From Pseudomonas sp. Q2-TVG4-2 (GTDB taxonomy: Bacteria; Pseudomonadota; Gammaproteobacteria; Pseudomonadales; Pseudomonadaceae): a stretch of DNA of 64,000 nt. Position 1 is the first letter of the stretch, and each line of letters starts with the position of its first letter. This document shows, one piece after another, positions 1-8,499 of this stretch. A program made the position numbers and the translations under genes. Below the pieces are notes generated by a model. The model worked only from the letters and a program-made list of their open reading frames with translations, did no database searches and was not told the DNA's origin. Location of the stretch: contig NZ_LGLW01000008.1 in assembly GCF_013620795.1 (NCBI RefSeq), positions 186,001 through 250,000 of the forward strand. The letters run 5' to 3'.

Positions 1-1
1 A

Positions 2-298
2 ATGAGCGATAACAACGCCAAAGTACGTCACGATGACGGTGCGCGCCGCTACGTGCTGGAGGTCGATGGTCAGGACCTCGGCTTCGCCGAATACCGTGAC
101 GACGGCCAGCGCCAGGTATTCACCCACACCGAGGTAGACCAGAGCCTCTCTGGACAGGGCATGGGTAGTAAGCTGGTCCGCGAGTCGCTCGACGATGCAC
201 GCCGCCGAGGCAAGCGTGTCGTACCGGTTTGCGGGTTCGTCGCCGACTATGTGAAGAAGCATCCGGAGTGGAACGACATCATCGACTCGCCTGCTTGA
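2..298 (+). CDS. Small GNAT-family N-acetyltransferase (YidJ-like)
   Basis: This 98-residue protein matches the short, stand-alone GNAT fold of the COG2388 type, which uses acetyl-CoA to acetylate an unknown amine. What is visible is the acetyl-CoA pyrophosphate loop around residues 50-56 (SGQGMGSKLV), preceded by the beta-strand containing FTHTEV, and the family-typical C-terminal pattern of a Pro-Val strand (VVPVCGFV) followed by a YVKKHPEW helix. It has no signal peptide and is presumably cytoplasmic. The start codon lies at base 2 of the window, so any ribosome binding site and upstream partner are outside it. The substrate cannot be inferred. Confidence 0.8.
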   Translation: MSDNNAKVRHDDGARRYVLEVDGQDLGFAEYRDDGQRQVFTHTEVDQSLSGQGMGSKLVRESLDDARRRGKRVVPVCGFVADYVKKHPEWNDIIDSPA

Positions 299-370
299 AA
301 AAGTCCGCGCCGGCTGCGATCGCCGCCTTGGGCAGGTACCATGCGCGCGCCCAATCCAGATGCGCCTGCA

Positions 371-724
371 ATGAGCTGCACCAACCGCAAGATCGATCGG
401 CTACGCCAGCAAATTCCCGGCTTTGCCTGCGAGCCCGGCTGCCATGACTGCTGCGGGCCGGTGACGGCGTCGTCCGAGGAAATGGCTCGACTGCCTCACC
501 GCAGCGACGCCGAACACGATGCCGCCTTAGCGCATTGGGACTGCGTGCATCTCGGCCCTAATGGCTGCGAAGCCTACGCCGAGCGCCCTCTCATCTGCCG
601 ACTGTTCGGTACTACCGCGAGCCTGCCCTGCCCCCGAGGCCGCAGCCCGGAAAGTCCCACTGCGCCGGAGGTGGAAAAACAGGTGCATCAGCTTATCGCC
701 AGCACTCGTCAGGTACTGGTATAG
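371..724 (+). CDS. YkgJ-family cysteine cluster protein
   Basis: A 117-residue cytoplasmic protein of the YkgJ/UPF0153 family, thought to bind zinc or an iron-sulfur cluster through conserved cysteines. Visible motifs are a first cluster near residues 20-30 (CEPGCHDCC) and a second one (WDCVHL, NGCEAY, RPLICRLFG); the RPxxCR motif is the family signature. I place the start at the ATG giving MSCTNRK rather than the in-frame ATG 30 bases earlier, because family members begin close to the first cysteine cluster. Its stop codon lies within the left arm of a long inverted repeat that separates it from the FKBP gene. Function is unknown; a role in metal handling or protein modification is only inference. 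Confidence 0.8.
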   Translation: MSCTNRKIDRLRQQIPGFACEPGCHDCCGPVTASSEEMARLPHRSDAEHDAALAHWDCVHLGPNGCEAYAERPLICRLFGTTASLPCPRGRSPESPTAPEVEKQVHQLIASTRQVLV

Positions 725-786
725 GGTCTGTTGCCGTCTCAACGCGAGCCTCGTTGCTGCAAGTATGGGAACGGCAACAGACCCTA
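722..786. repeat. 16-bp perfect inverted repeat with 33-bp loop
   Basis: The arms 722-737 (TAGGGTCTGTTGCCGT) and 771-786 are exact reverse complements. The 33-base loop itself contains a small CAACG/CGTTG stem. The left arm includes the stop codon of the YkgJ gene, and the right arm ends 25 bases before the FKBP start. There is no T-run, so it is not a standard Rho-independent terminator. It could be a short intergenic palindromic repeat (MITE or REP-like) or an mRNA structure between the two genes. Confidence 0.75.
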
Positions 787-810
787 GCAACCCATTCAGG
801 AGAGAAACAG

Positions 811-1152
811 ATGGGCAAAGAACTGCAGATCGAAGACCTCCGACTCGGCGACGGTAAGGCAGTGGTCAAGGGAGCCCTGATCACTACCGAATACCGCGGC
901 CAGCTGGAAGACGGCACCACCTTCGACTCATCCTACGAACGCGGCAAGCCGTTCCAATGCGTCATCGGCACCGGTCGCGTGATCAAAGGTTGGGACATCG
1001 GGCTGATGGGCATGAAGGTTGGCGGCAAGCGCAAACTCTTGGTCCCCGCCCACCTCGCCTATGGCGAACGCCAGATCGGCGAACACATCACACCGGACTC
1101 GAACCTGCTGTTCGAAATCGAGCTGCTGGAAGTGCTGACGCGGGATGACTGA
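811..1152 (+). CDS. FKBP-type peptidyl-prolyl cis-trans isomerase
   Basis: A 113-residue single-domain FKBP that catalyses cis-trans isomerisation of Xaa-Pro bonds, assisting protein folding. The classic core can be read across the whole protein: YRGQLEDGTTFDSSYERG, VIKGWDIGLMGMKVGGKR, LAYGERQIG and the C-terminal LLFEIELLEV strand, covering the FK506-pocket Tyr, Asp, Phe, Val-Ile and Trp positions. There is no signal peptide, so it is probably cytoplasmic, unlike FkpA or FklB. The ATG is preceded by AGGAGAG. The gene converges on the amino-acid dehydrogenase gene, with a GC-rich hairpin between them. Confidence 0.93.
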   Translation: MGKELQIEDLRLGDGKAVVKGALITTEYRGQLEDGTTFDSSYERGKPFQCVIGTGRVIKGWDIGLMGMKVGGKRKLLVPAHLAYGERQIGEHITPDSNLLFEIELLEVLTRDD

Positions 1153-1155
1153 AGC

Positions 1156-1180
1156 GACCGCGGCTTTCGCCGCGGTCATT
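1156..1180 (+). terminator. Hairpin between convergent FKBP and dehydrogenase genes
   Basis: Nine-base perfect stem GACCGCGGC / GCCGCGGTC around a TTTC loop, starting 4 bases after the FKBP stop. The downstream T-run is weak (ATTGT). It may act in both directions between these convergent genes. Confidence 0.6.
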
Positions 1181-1188
1181 GTGGCCTA

Positions 1189-2454
1189 TCAAGCCAGGGC
1201 GGTCTGCTGAGTGGCGGTCTGGACGGCACTTGGCGAGCCCAGCGATTGACCCACCACATCGCCGATCATGTCTGCGGTGATGGCGCTCAGGGTCCAGCCG
1301 AGGTGGCCGTGGCCAGTGTTGTAGAACACGCACGCAGAGCTGCCGCGACCGATCTTGGGCATCATGTTCGGCATCATCGGGCGCAAGCCGGTCCAAGGCA
1401 CGACGCTTTGCGTGCTGACGCCGGGAAAGCACTCGGCTACCCAGTCCACCAGCGGACGGATTCGATCGGCGCGGATGTCACGGTTGTAGCCGTTGAACTC
1501 GGCGGTACCGGCGACGCGCAGACGATGATCGCCGAGACGACTGGTGACCAGTTTGGTTTCATCGTCCAGCAGGCTGACGGTCGGCGCGGCGGCGCGACTG
1601 GCTTCATCATTGAGATTGACGGTGATCGAATAGCCCTTGACCGGATAGATGTTCACGCGATCGCCCAATTGCGCAGCCAACGCCCGGCTGGCCGTTCCGG
1701 CGCAAACCACCATGCCGTCGAACTCCAGGGTTTCTTCGCCACCCGGCGTGCCGAGGATAACGGAGGCCTGTCGGCCATTGGTCGTCACGCCTTTCACCTC
1801 CTGCCCGTAACGGCATTCGACACCCAGACGAACGGCCGCCGCCGCGAGGCCGTTGGTGAACAAGTGGATGTCGCCGGTGGAATCGCATTCGGTGTAATAG
1901 CCGCCGTAATATTGCCCTGCCAGCGTCGGCTCGATGGCACGCATCTCGTCCGGTGTCACGCTTCGGCGCGGCAGGCCACCTTGGGCTAGTAGAGTCGAGA
2001 CCTTACCTGCATGGTCAAAACCAGCCTTATCGCGGTAGATGTGCAAGATGCCGACCTTCTTCAGATCGAAGGCGATGCCCTCTTCCTCGGCCCAGGCGAA
2101 CAGATGCTCGCGGGCGGCAATAGCCAGACGTGCGGTTTCGATGGTGTTGCGACGGTACTGCGGAATGGAGCCGATGAATTCGGCGAACCAGGACAGCTTA
2201 TGCCAACTCGGCTTGGGGTTGACCAAGAGAGGCGCATCGCTCTTGAGCATCCACTTGAGACCCTTGATGATGGTCGACCAGTGGTTCCAGACCTCGGCAT
2301 TCGACGCGGAGAGCTGGCCGCCGTTGGCGAAGGAAGTTTCCATCGCGGCATAGCGGTGCTTTTCAAACAAAGTGACGGCAAATCCGCGTTTGGCCAGTGC
2401 GTAAGCGGTAGTGATGCCGGTGATACCGCCACCAATGACAGCGATCGTTTTCAT
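1189..2454 (-). CDS. dadA: FAD-dependent D-amino acid dehydrogenase (DadA family)
   Basis: This 421-residue flavoprotein belongs to the DAO/DadA family, which oxidises D-amino acids (or glycine-type substrates) to 2-oxo acids and ammonia, passing electrons to the respiratory chain. The N-terminus holds the FAD-binding motif VIGGGITGITTAYALAKRG followed by FEK (residues 5-31), and near the C-terminus is the second FAD motif region with NTGHGHLGWTLS (about residues 377-390). The start ATG has GGAG about 8 bases upstream. A tandem glycine riboswitch lies in its leader, so glycine level probably controls it; this suggests glycine is a substrate or that the enzyme acts in glycine catabolism. It may be a DadA paralogue rather than the D-alanine enzyme itself, as no alanine racemase gene is adjacent. 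Confidence 0.88.
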   Translation of the reverse strand: MKTIAVIGGGITGITTAYALAKRGFAVTLFEKHRYAAMETSFANGGQLSASNAEVWNHWSTIIKGLKWMLKSDAPLLVNPKPSWHKLSWFAEFIGSIPQYRRNTIETARLAIAAREHLFAWAEEEGIAFDLKKVGILHIYRDKAGFDHAGKVSTLLAQGGLPRRSVTPDEMRAIEPTLAGQYYGGYYTECDSTGDIHLFTNGLAAAAVRLGVECRYGQEVKGVTTNGRQASVILGTPGGEETLEFDGMVVCAGTASRALAAQLGDRVNIYPVKGYSITVNLNDEASRAAAPTVSLLDDETKLVTSRLGDHRLRVAGTAEFNGYNRDIRADRIRPLVDWVAECFPGVSTQSVVPWTGLRPMMPNMMPKIGRGSSACVFYNTGHGHLGWTLSAITADMIGDVVGQSLGSPSAVQTATQQTALA

Positions 2455-2507
2455 CTTGAAGCTCCAGAACGTCAGGGTTAGAGCCCGTCCGCAATAGGCG
2501 GATCAGA

Positions 2508-2710
2508 CGCCCCCTCTGTTCTGGACCTGAGAGTTTCATGAGCAGCCATAGCGGCGCCCACTTGCTCCTTCGGTGCGGCGGGCGACGACGGCCCGGCGGC
2601 TCTTCAGAGTCTAAAGCTGTGGTATCGGTCCTTTTGCCTGAGAGTTTCCGGGGCGGTTGCTCCTTCGGCGCTGCAGGCGGCGATGCCGCTACAGTCTCTC
2701 CCGATACCAC
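2508..2710 (-). promoter_or_regulatory. Tandem glycine riboswitch
   Basis: Read on the minus strand, two glycine aptamers lie in series. Aptamer 1 (2710 to 2619) is closed by a perfect 10-bp P1 stem, GTGGTATCGG / CCGATACCAC, and contains GGAGAG, CGAAGGAGCAA and AACTCTCAGG followed by CAAAAGG. Aptamer 2 (about 2613 to 2511) contains CGAAGGAGCAA and AACTCTCAGG again, closed by CTCTG/CAGAG. A further hairpin, ATCCGC-CTATT-GCGGAC (2503 to 2487), lies between the aptamers and the dehydrogenase start and is a candidate expression platform; it lacks a T-run, so control may be translational. The match to the glycine riboswitch consensus is by eye but strong. Confidence 0.93.
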
Positions 2711-2933
2711 ACCATGTGCACCAGCACGATCAACGACGCCTGGCGACTGCCACTTAGGTTGCAAAGGTGCCAGAAAAATCCCGTTATGGCACTCGCTTTT
2801 TGCGGCCAACCGAAGAGCGATCCACCCGGAGCAACAAGCGACCGGAACGCTCGCCACGGAGCCTGGTGCATCTCGCTCCTACGGCCCCGAAACGATCACA
2901 GCGGTCCGATCAAGCAGGCTGGGGGATACTTCT
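2711..2933. other. Intergenic region upstream of the glycine riboswitch
   Basis: About 220 bases between the hybrid kinase stop codon and the riboswitch. It should contain the promoter for the riboswitch-dehydrogenase transcript on the minus strand. I see no convincing consensus boxes and no gene. Confidence 0.4.
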
Positions 2934-5900
2934 TTACGCTCCCACAATAGCGATCAACCGGGCAATATCGACGGGCTTGGTCATATGCACGTCGAATCCG
3001 GCCTCCAGTGCATTCTCCTTGTCACTCGGCTGCCCCCAACCGGTAATGGCGATCAGCCGAACGCGGAAATCCGAGGGCTGCGAACGAATCATCCGTGCGA
3101 CCTCATCGCCACGTAGGCCGGGCATGCCAATGTCCAGCAGTACCACTTCCGGCTTGAGCTGCTGATAGCGTTCGAACGCCTCGTTACCATCGAAAGCCAG
3201 ATGCACCTCATGACCTTCCAACCGAAGGACTTCAGCCATGGTCTCTGCGATGTCTCGGTTGTCGTCGGCAACCAGGACGCGCCGCATGTTGATGGTAGCC
3301 CTGCCTTGCTCTGTCTGTTGTGTGTCGGTTGATTGCACCGCGAGCGCTGGCAGGCTCAGCCTGAACTCCGCCCCCTGCTCCAACCCAGCACTGCTGACGC
3401 GAATGTCACCGCCATGAAGGTTTGCCAGGCCCTTCGCCAGCGCCAGGCCAATCCCCAAACCGGTGTTGACCTGCGTCCGGCTCATGGGCACCTGGGCAAA
3501 GCGTTCAAAGATCAGCTTGAGGTGTTCGCGTGCGATGCCCAATCCATTGTCGATAACCGATACCGTTGCGGTCTCATCCACCAATGCGGCGCTAACCTGA
3601 ATCCGCCCGCCAGGGGGAGTGAACTTGGCGGCATTGTTCAGCAGATTGACAAGAATTTGCTCCAGTCGCAGAGGGTCCGCTTCCACCTGGATCGGCGCTT
3701 CCGGCAAATTCAAGATGAGCTCGTGCTGTTTCGCTTCGACTTTGGCCCGAGCAGTCTCGACCGCTGCCTCAACCACCGTTCCAAGATCCAGCGACTCCTT
3801 ACGCAGCGCCAGCTTGCCGAGGGTGATACGAGAAATATCGAACAGGTCATCCAGCAGCAACGCCATGTGCCGGACCTGCCGCTCGATGATCTGTTGGCTA
3901 CGCTGCTTCTGCGCTTCGGAGGCAGTCGGCGAACCGACGAGACCAGCCGCCAGGCGTATGGGTGCCAGTGGGTTACGCAGCTCATGTGCCAAGGTGGCGA
4001 GGAACTCGTCCTTACGCCGATCAGCTTCCAGGATCGCCTGTTCCTGGTGCTTTGATTCGGTCACGTCGGCAAACCAGACGGCGATACTCTGTTCGTACGG
4101 GGTGGCAACCAGGCGCACCCAGCGGTCACCACCGAACGCAGTACTACGCAATTCGAGATCACGCGGCCGCTGGTGTGTGGCCACTGCCACAAGCGTCTCC
4201 AGGGTCTGCGCATTAGCATTCGGACCAAGCACTTCGGTGAGGCGGCGTCCGGTCAGATCCGCTACCGTTCCGCGCAGAGCGGCGGCTCCCGTTGGGTTGA
4301 TGAACGCCAACAGGAAATCCTCCACCTGGCCTCTCGCATCGTGCAGCGTGGAAAGGATGCTGAATGGCACCGTGGATGATTCCAGGGCTACCCGCAGTCG
4401 CTGCTCGAACATGCCGGCCTTGGTCTGGGCTCGCGCGCGGTCGATGAAGACTGCCGCGAGACCCGCCGCAAGATCCGCCAGGCGCACCTCGCGCTCGGTA
4501 GGGAGGCGGGGCTCACGGAGCTGAACGGACAAGGTCCCGAGTACGCTGCCATCGCTGTGTCTGATCGGCGTGGCGTGTATCGACCGGAAGCCCTCGGTGC
4601 GAGCGAGCGGAAGCAGCCCGGCGAACCGCGGATCCGCCTCGGTGTCTTCGACTACAACCCGGCGACCTTCGAGGATGGCGGTAGCGTCCACGCTGGCCCC
4701 GGACGGTAGATTGTTCAGTTGGTCAAGCGAGGAGCGCGAGAAGCCCTCAGATGCATGTATACGTAACGAGGACGCCCCTTCTCTGATGGTAAGCAGCCCG
4801 TGTCCAGCACCGTGAAGCTCGCATAACACCTCAACGATAGCCTGTAGCTGCGCGTCCAGCGTCGGCAATTGAAGCAATCGGTTGCCGAGTGCCTGTAGCG
4901 ATTTCAGATCGCTGACCTGCTCGGTGAGGTCCTGCTGGGCCAGTTCCAGCCGTGACAGCATACTGTCGCGCTCAGCTTCGCTAGCCTTGCGCGCCTGCGC
5001 GGCGGCGGCCAGAGCCCTACCGACCTCCCGTATCTCTTCAATTTCGCTGTCCGGCCCCTGGCGCACCGACTGGCCTTGACCGATTGCCTGCGCCGCGCGG
5101 CGCAACTGACGCATTGGTACGTTGATTCGTCGCGTGGCGAACAACGCCGCAGCAACCGCCAACAACAGAGACAGCAGCAGCCCCCCACCATACAGCGTGA
5201 ATGCCCTGACGGCACCGGCCTGGACTTCGCTGGTGGGTACGCCCGTCGCCACCACCCATCTCGAGGGGGTCAACCGCACGAACGCAGTGAAGACGGACGT
5301 ACCCTCCACAGTCGTCGTCATACCGGTACCCTGTTCCGCCTCGTTCTCCTTCAGCAACTCCACGAGGGATGGAGAAGCCGGCTTCCCGAGCGTCTCGATA
5401 TGACGGTGGGTTCTGGTGATGCGCAACCCATCGGCATCCAGCACCGTAGTCACCCAACCCTCCGGCAGCCGGCGGTTGCTGATGACGTTGCCGACGGCCG
5501 AGGGCTTGATCACGGCCGTAAGTACATAGCGAATCTCGGCGCCAACATGCACAGGTACGCGCAACGGGATGCCCCACATGTCACCAGGCCCGAACCCCAT
5601 GTTGCCCACCTGCGGTTCGCCCGTGCGCATCAATTCAGCGAAGCTTTCCGGCTCCGCTATCGCCTTGGATTCAGGCGGGTCATACAAGGAGATTCGCCGG
5701 ATGACCTCGCCATCCGGCGTGATGATCAGCAGCGAATGCCAGGCAGGGACCGTTGGCAGTACGCGTTGGACCATGTCGGCGAAACTGTCGAGCGCACCGT
5801 CTCCAAGCAACGGTGACTGCGACAACGCCTGCAACACGTTCAGTGACCGTACGAGTTCGATTTCAACTGCCGTAGCGGCGAGGCGTGTTGCTTCGAGGCT

Positions 5901-6056
5901 GCGTTGCTGGGCCATCTGCTTCTGGTCGCTGACGATCGATATCAGACCCAGGCCAGCAACCAGGGCCAGAGGCAGGATCCCGGCAAGCGCGATGGTCAGC
6001 AGACGACTGCGCAACGGTACCGACCGGGCCGGCTTCGCTCCACTTGCGTGACTCAA
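2934..6056 (-). CDS. Membrane hybrid sensor histidine kinase/response regulator
   Basis: About 1040 residues in this order: a membrane segment near the N-terminus (LLTIALAGILPLALVAGLG), a periplasmic Cache-like sensor of roughly 240 residues, a second membrane segment (LYGGGLLLSLLLAVAAAL), HAMP, a coiled coil, a GAF domain, a PAS domain, HisKA with phospho-acceptor His in DEFLATLAHELRNPLAP, a HATPase domain (NLLNNAAKF, DNGLGI) and a C-terminal receiver with phospho-acceptor Asp in LLDIGMPG. It senses an unknown periplasmic and cytosolic signal. I prefer a TTG start at 6056, which has AGAGG ten bases upstream and leaves a short basic tail before the first membrane helix. The in-frame ATG at 6125 has no visible ribosome binding site. 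No partner regulator is adjacent. Confidence 0.88.
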   Translation of the reverse strand: MSHASGAKPARSVPLRSRLLTIALAGILPLALVAGLGLISIVSDQKQMAQQRSLEATRLAATAVEIELVRSLNVLQALSQSPLLGDGALDSFADMVQRVLPTVPAWHSLLIITPDGEVIRRISLYDPPESKAIAEPESFAELMRTGEPQVGNMGFGPGDMWGIPLRVPVHVGAEIRYVLTAVIKPSAVGNVISNRRLPEGWVTTVLDADGLRITRTHRHIETLGKPASPSLVELLKENEAEQGTGMTTTVEGTSVFTAFVRLTPSRWVVATGVPTSEVQAGAVRAFTLYGGGLLLSLLLAVAAALFATRRINVPMRQLRRAAQAIGQGQSVRQGPDSEIEEIREVGRALAAAAQARKASEAERDSMLSRLELAQQDLTEQVSDLKSLQALGNRLLQLPTLDAQLQAIVEVLCELHGAGHGLLTIREGASSLRIHASEGFSRSSLDQLNNLPSGASVDATAILEGRRVVVEDTEADPRFAGLLPLARTEGFRSIHATPIRHSDGSVLGTLSVQLREPRLPTEREVRLADLAAGLAAVFIDRARAQTKAGMFEQRLRVALESSTVPFSILSTLHDARGQVEDFLLAFINPTGAAALRGTVADLTGRRLTEVLGPNANAQTLETLVAVATHQRPRDLELRSTAFGGDRWVRLVATPYEQSIAVWFADVTESKHQEQAILEADRRKDEFLATLAHELRNPLAPIRLAAGLVGSPTASEAQKQRSQQIIERQVRHMALLLDDLFDISRITLGKLALRKESLDLGTVVEAAVETARAKVEAKQHELILNLPEAPIQVEADPLRLEQILVNLLNNAAKFTPPGGRIQVSAALVDETATVSVIDNGLGIAREHLKLIFERFAQVPMSRTQVNTGLGIGLALAKGLANLHGGDIRVSSAGLEQGAEFRLSLPALAVQSTDTQQTEQGRATINMRRVLVADDNRDIAETMAEVLRLEGHEVHLAFDGNEAFERYQQLKPEVVLLDIGMPGLRGDEVARMIRSQPSDFRVRLIAITGWGQPSDKENALEAGFDVHMTKPVDIARLIAIVGA

Positions 6057-6324
6057 ATTAGTATGACCTCTGATGCCCCGGCCGGATAAGGGCGTCGGCA
6101 GTGGTTCAAACCCACCGACATTCAAAAACGGATGCAGCTCTGGATGAGCACTTTAGCTTAAGCGATTCCAATCAGACGACGCCCCCTACTTTCGCGGCAT
6201 TTCGCCCAGCCGGCCCATCTCGTCAACCCTTATCACCGGAACTCGAAGAACATTCGAAAGACCATTCAAAACAGGAAAGTTGACGGCAGACGGCCGGTTC
6301 CAACTAACGTGTAGATTGCCTCCA

Positions 6325-6675
6325 TCACTCGTCGCGGATACACCTCAGTAACGCGTTCAACGTCGAATCACCATACTCGCCACTCATCGTGAGCGCGCGG
6401 CGTCCCTCCGGCGCGATGATGGTGATGGGCGTGCTGTCCAGGCCGGGGGATGCCTCGGTCGCCCCCGGATGCAGCTGGCACGCTACCTTGAAGCGCTCGT
6501 GATTGGTGATCATTACCTGCACCCGCCCGGATTCGATGCCCGCTTGCGTGTCGGTGTCCAGCTCACTGATCTCCACATCGAGGTGGAGATCGTTCAGTTC
6601 ACGTTCGAGCGCCAGCGGCGCGGCCGCTGTCAGGCCCGGCAGTATCAGCAATCCCAGCGTCAGAAAGATTTTCAT
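6325..6675 (-). CDS. Small secreted protein of unknown function
   Basis: A 116-residue protein that I do not recognise with certainty. It starts with a signal peptide (MKIFLTLGLLILPGLTAAA, likely cleaved after Ala-Ala-Ala), so the mature protein should be periplasmic. The mature part is acidic, and two cysteines (in KVACQLHP and LLRCIRDE) could form a disulfide. The ATG is chosen because a GGAGG lies just upstream and it gives a clean signal sequence; a longer in-frame reading adds an implausible N-terminus. It resembles short Pseudomonas secreted proteins sometimes mis-annotated as phosphoglycerate kinase, but this link is from memory and weak. Confidence 0.72.
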   Translation of the reverse strand: MKIFLTLGLLILPGLTAAAPLALERELNDLHLDVEISELDTDTQAGIESGRVQVMITNHERFKVACQLHPGATEASPGLDSTPITIIAPEGRRALTMSGEYGDSTLNALLRCIRDE

Positions 6676-6770
6676 CGAAGCCTCCAGATGCATGTTCAAA
6701 CCATATGGAGCCGCTGCCCGCCAGTCGAGTTCGCACAGGCGCACAAGGCTTGCGTCCAACGTCGACGGAC

Positions 6771-6800
6771 GAAAAAAGGCCCGCTGTAAGCGGGCCTTTT
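6771..6800 (-). terminator. Rho-independent terminator of mucD
   Basis: Perfect inverted repeat AAAAGGCCCGCT / AGCGGGCCTTTT (loop GTA). Read on the minus strand it ends in a run of six T, 17 bases after the mucD stop codon. It separates mucD from the small secreted-protein gene. Confidence 0.9.
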
Positions 6801-6816
6801 CCGATCGTGCCTGGGA

Positions 6817-8223
6817 TTACTTCGGCAGCTTGAACGTGATGAAGCTCGCCCGCCCTTCACGCAGCACACGCATCGACACGGAGCGGTTGTTCGGCAAGGC
6901 TTTGACCACCTGACTGAAGGTCTCCACCGAATCAATGGCCTGGTTATTGAGATGGGTAATGACGTCACCCGGGCGCAAACCGATCATCGCGGCCGGCCCC
7001 TGGCTGATTTCCCTGATGACCACGCCGCCGCTGATTTCGAGTGCCTGGCGTTGTGCCTCGGTCAGCTCGATCACGGATACGCCCATTCGGTTGTCGCTAT
7101 GGGTGCTGCCGCCCGTGCCAGGGCCAGAAGCCAGGAGATCACCGTCTTCCGGCAGCGCGCCGATATCGATGCTCAGCGTCTTACGATCGCCGTCACGAAC
7201 CACCTCAAGCTTGGCAGTGCTGCCCGGCTTCATCGCGCCAATCAGATGTGGCAGGTCACCCGACATGTCGATGGATTTGCCATTCAGGCTCAGAATCACA
7301 TCACCGACCTTCAGGCCACCCTTCGCTGCCGGCCCTCCGTCCATCACCTGCGCAACGAGCGCGCCGGCAGGACGTTCGAGACCGAACGACTCGGCCAGGT
7401 CCTTGTTCACTTCCTGAATGACCACGCCGAGCCAGCCGCGGCTCACCTTCCCGTTCTCACGCAACTGATTGGCGACATCCATCGCGACGTCGATCGGAAT
7501 TGCGAACGACAAGCCCATGAAGCCGCCCGAACGAGTGAAAATCTGCGAGTTGATGCCGACCACCTCACCTTCCAGATTGAACAGCGGGCCACCGGAGTTG
7601 CCCGGATTGATCGCTACATCGGTCTGAATGAAGGGCACATAGCTTTCGTTCGGCAGGCTGCGACCGGTCGCGCTGACCACACCCGCCGTCACGGTGTGGT
7701 CGAAGCCGAACGGCGAGCCGATGGCAACGACCCACTCGCCCGCCTTCAGCTCCTCGGAGTTGCCGATCTTCACGATTGGCAGATCATCACCATCGATCTT
7801 GAGTAGAGCGACGTCACTGCGTGGGTCGGCGCCCACCAGCTTGGCTTGCAGTTCGCTGCGGTCCGGCAGACGCACCATGATTTCATCGGCATCGGCGACT
7901 ACGTGGTTGTTGGTCAGGATGTAGCCGTCCTCCGAAATGATGAAACCGGAACCCAGCGATTGAGCCTCGCGACGACGGTCAGGCTGCTGCGGCAGCCCAC
8001 GCTCGAAGAACTCCCGGAACATCGGCGGTATACCTTCGAGGTCAGGCATTTGCGCTGGCCCACCGCGGACGGGTTTACTCTGCTTGGTGCTGATATTGAC
8101 CACCGCCGGCGAGGCATCCTCGACCAGCGGTGTGAAATCCGGTAGTTCAGCCTGAGCGACGACCGCCTGCCCGAACAACGCGACGCCTGCCACGACAGCA
8201 AGGAAATTCTTATGAAGGATCAT
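6817..8223 (-). CDS. mucD: Periplasmic serine endoprotease MucD (DegP/HtrA family)
   Basis: A 468-residue HtrA-type protease that degrades misfolded envelope proteins; in Pseudomonas, MucD restrains AlgU-dependent envelope stress and alginate production. Visible features are a signal peptide ending AVVAQA, the mature start ELPDFTPLVEDASPAVVNIS (MucD-like), a catalytic triad with His in TNNHVV, Asp in SDVALLKI and Ser in NPGNSGGPL, and two PDZ domains (around GWLGVVIQEV and near the C-terminus). The ATG chosen begins the signal peptide; the upstream in-frame extension is not protein-like. The usual algU-mucA-mucB neighbours are absent here, so this copy has its own promoter. Confidence 0.93.
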   Translation of the reverse strand: MILHKNFLAVVAGVALFGQAVVAQAELPDFTPLVEDASPAVVNISTKQSKPVRGGPAQMPDLEGIPPMFREFFERGLPQQPDRRREAQSLGSGFIISEDGYILTNNHVVADADEIMVRLPDRSELQAKLVGADPRSDVALLKIDGDDLPIVKIGNSEELKAGEWVVAIGSPFGFDHTVTAGVVSATGRSLPNESYVPFIQTDVAINPGNSGGPLFNLEGEVVGINSQIFTRSGGFMGLSFAIPIDVAMDVANQLRENGKVSRGWLGVVIQEVNKDLAESFGLERPAGALVAQVMDGGPAAKGGLKVGDVILSLNGKSIDMSGDLPHLIGAMKPGSTAKLEVVRDGDRKTLSIDIGALPEDGDLLASGPGTGGSTHSDNRMGVSVIELTEAQRQALEISGGVVIREISQGPAAMIGLRPGDVITHLNNQAIDSVETFSQVVKALPNNRSVSMRVLREGRASFITFKLPK

Positions 8224-8499
8224 GGTGACTGGTCTCCCCACGAAATATTTAAGACCGACCCACTCTGGCGGGATGCGAAAGTCTAGGTCAAAAAAGCAGC
8301 GGGCCGCCGCGTTTGCACGGCCGTTTGACGATACGACAGCCCGCCGCGGCAAGCCCACCCAATGGAGCCGGCTGTTCCGTCAGCCTGAACCGGACTTTAC
8401 TCCCCTGATGGTCAGCTTCGTGTGAAGCAGACGTAAAGGGAAAGTAAGTTTTGCCACCGGCGCCAGCCGAAAGCCACCAACTGAAGATCGCTAGCGCAC

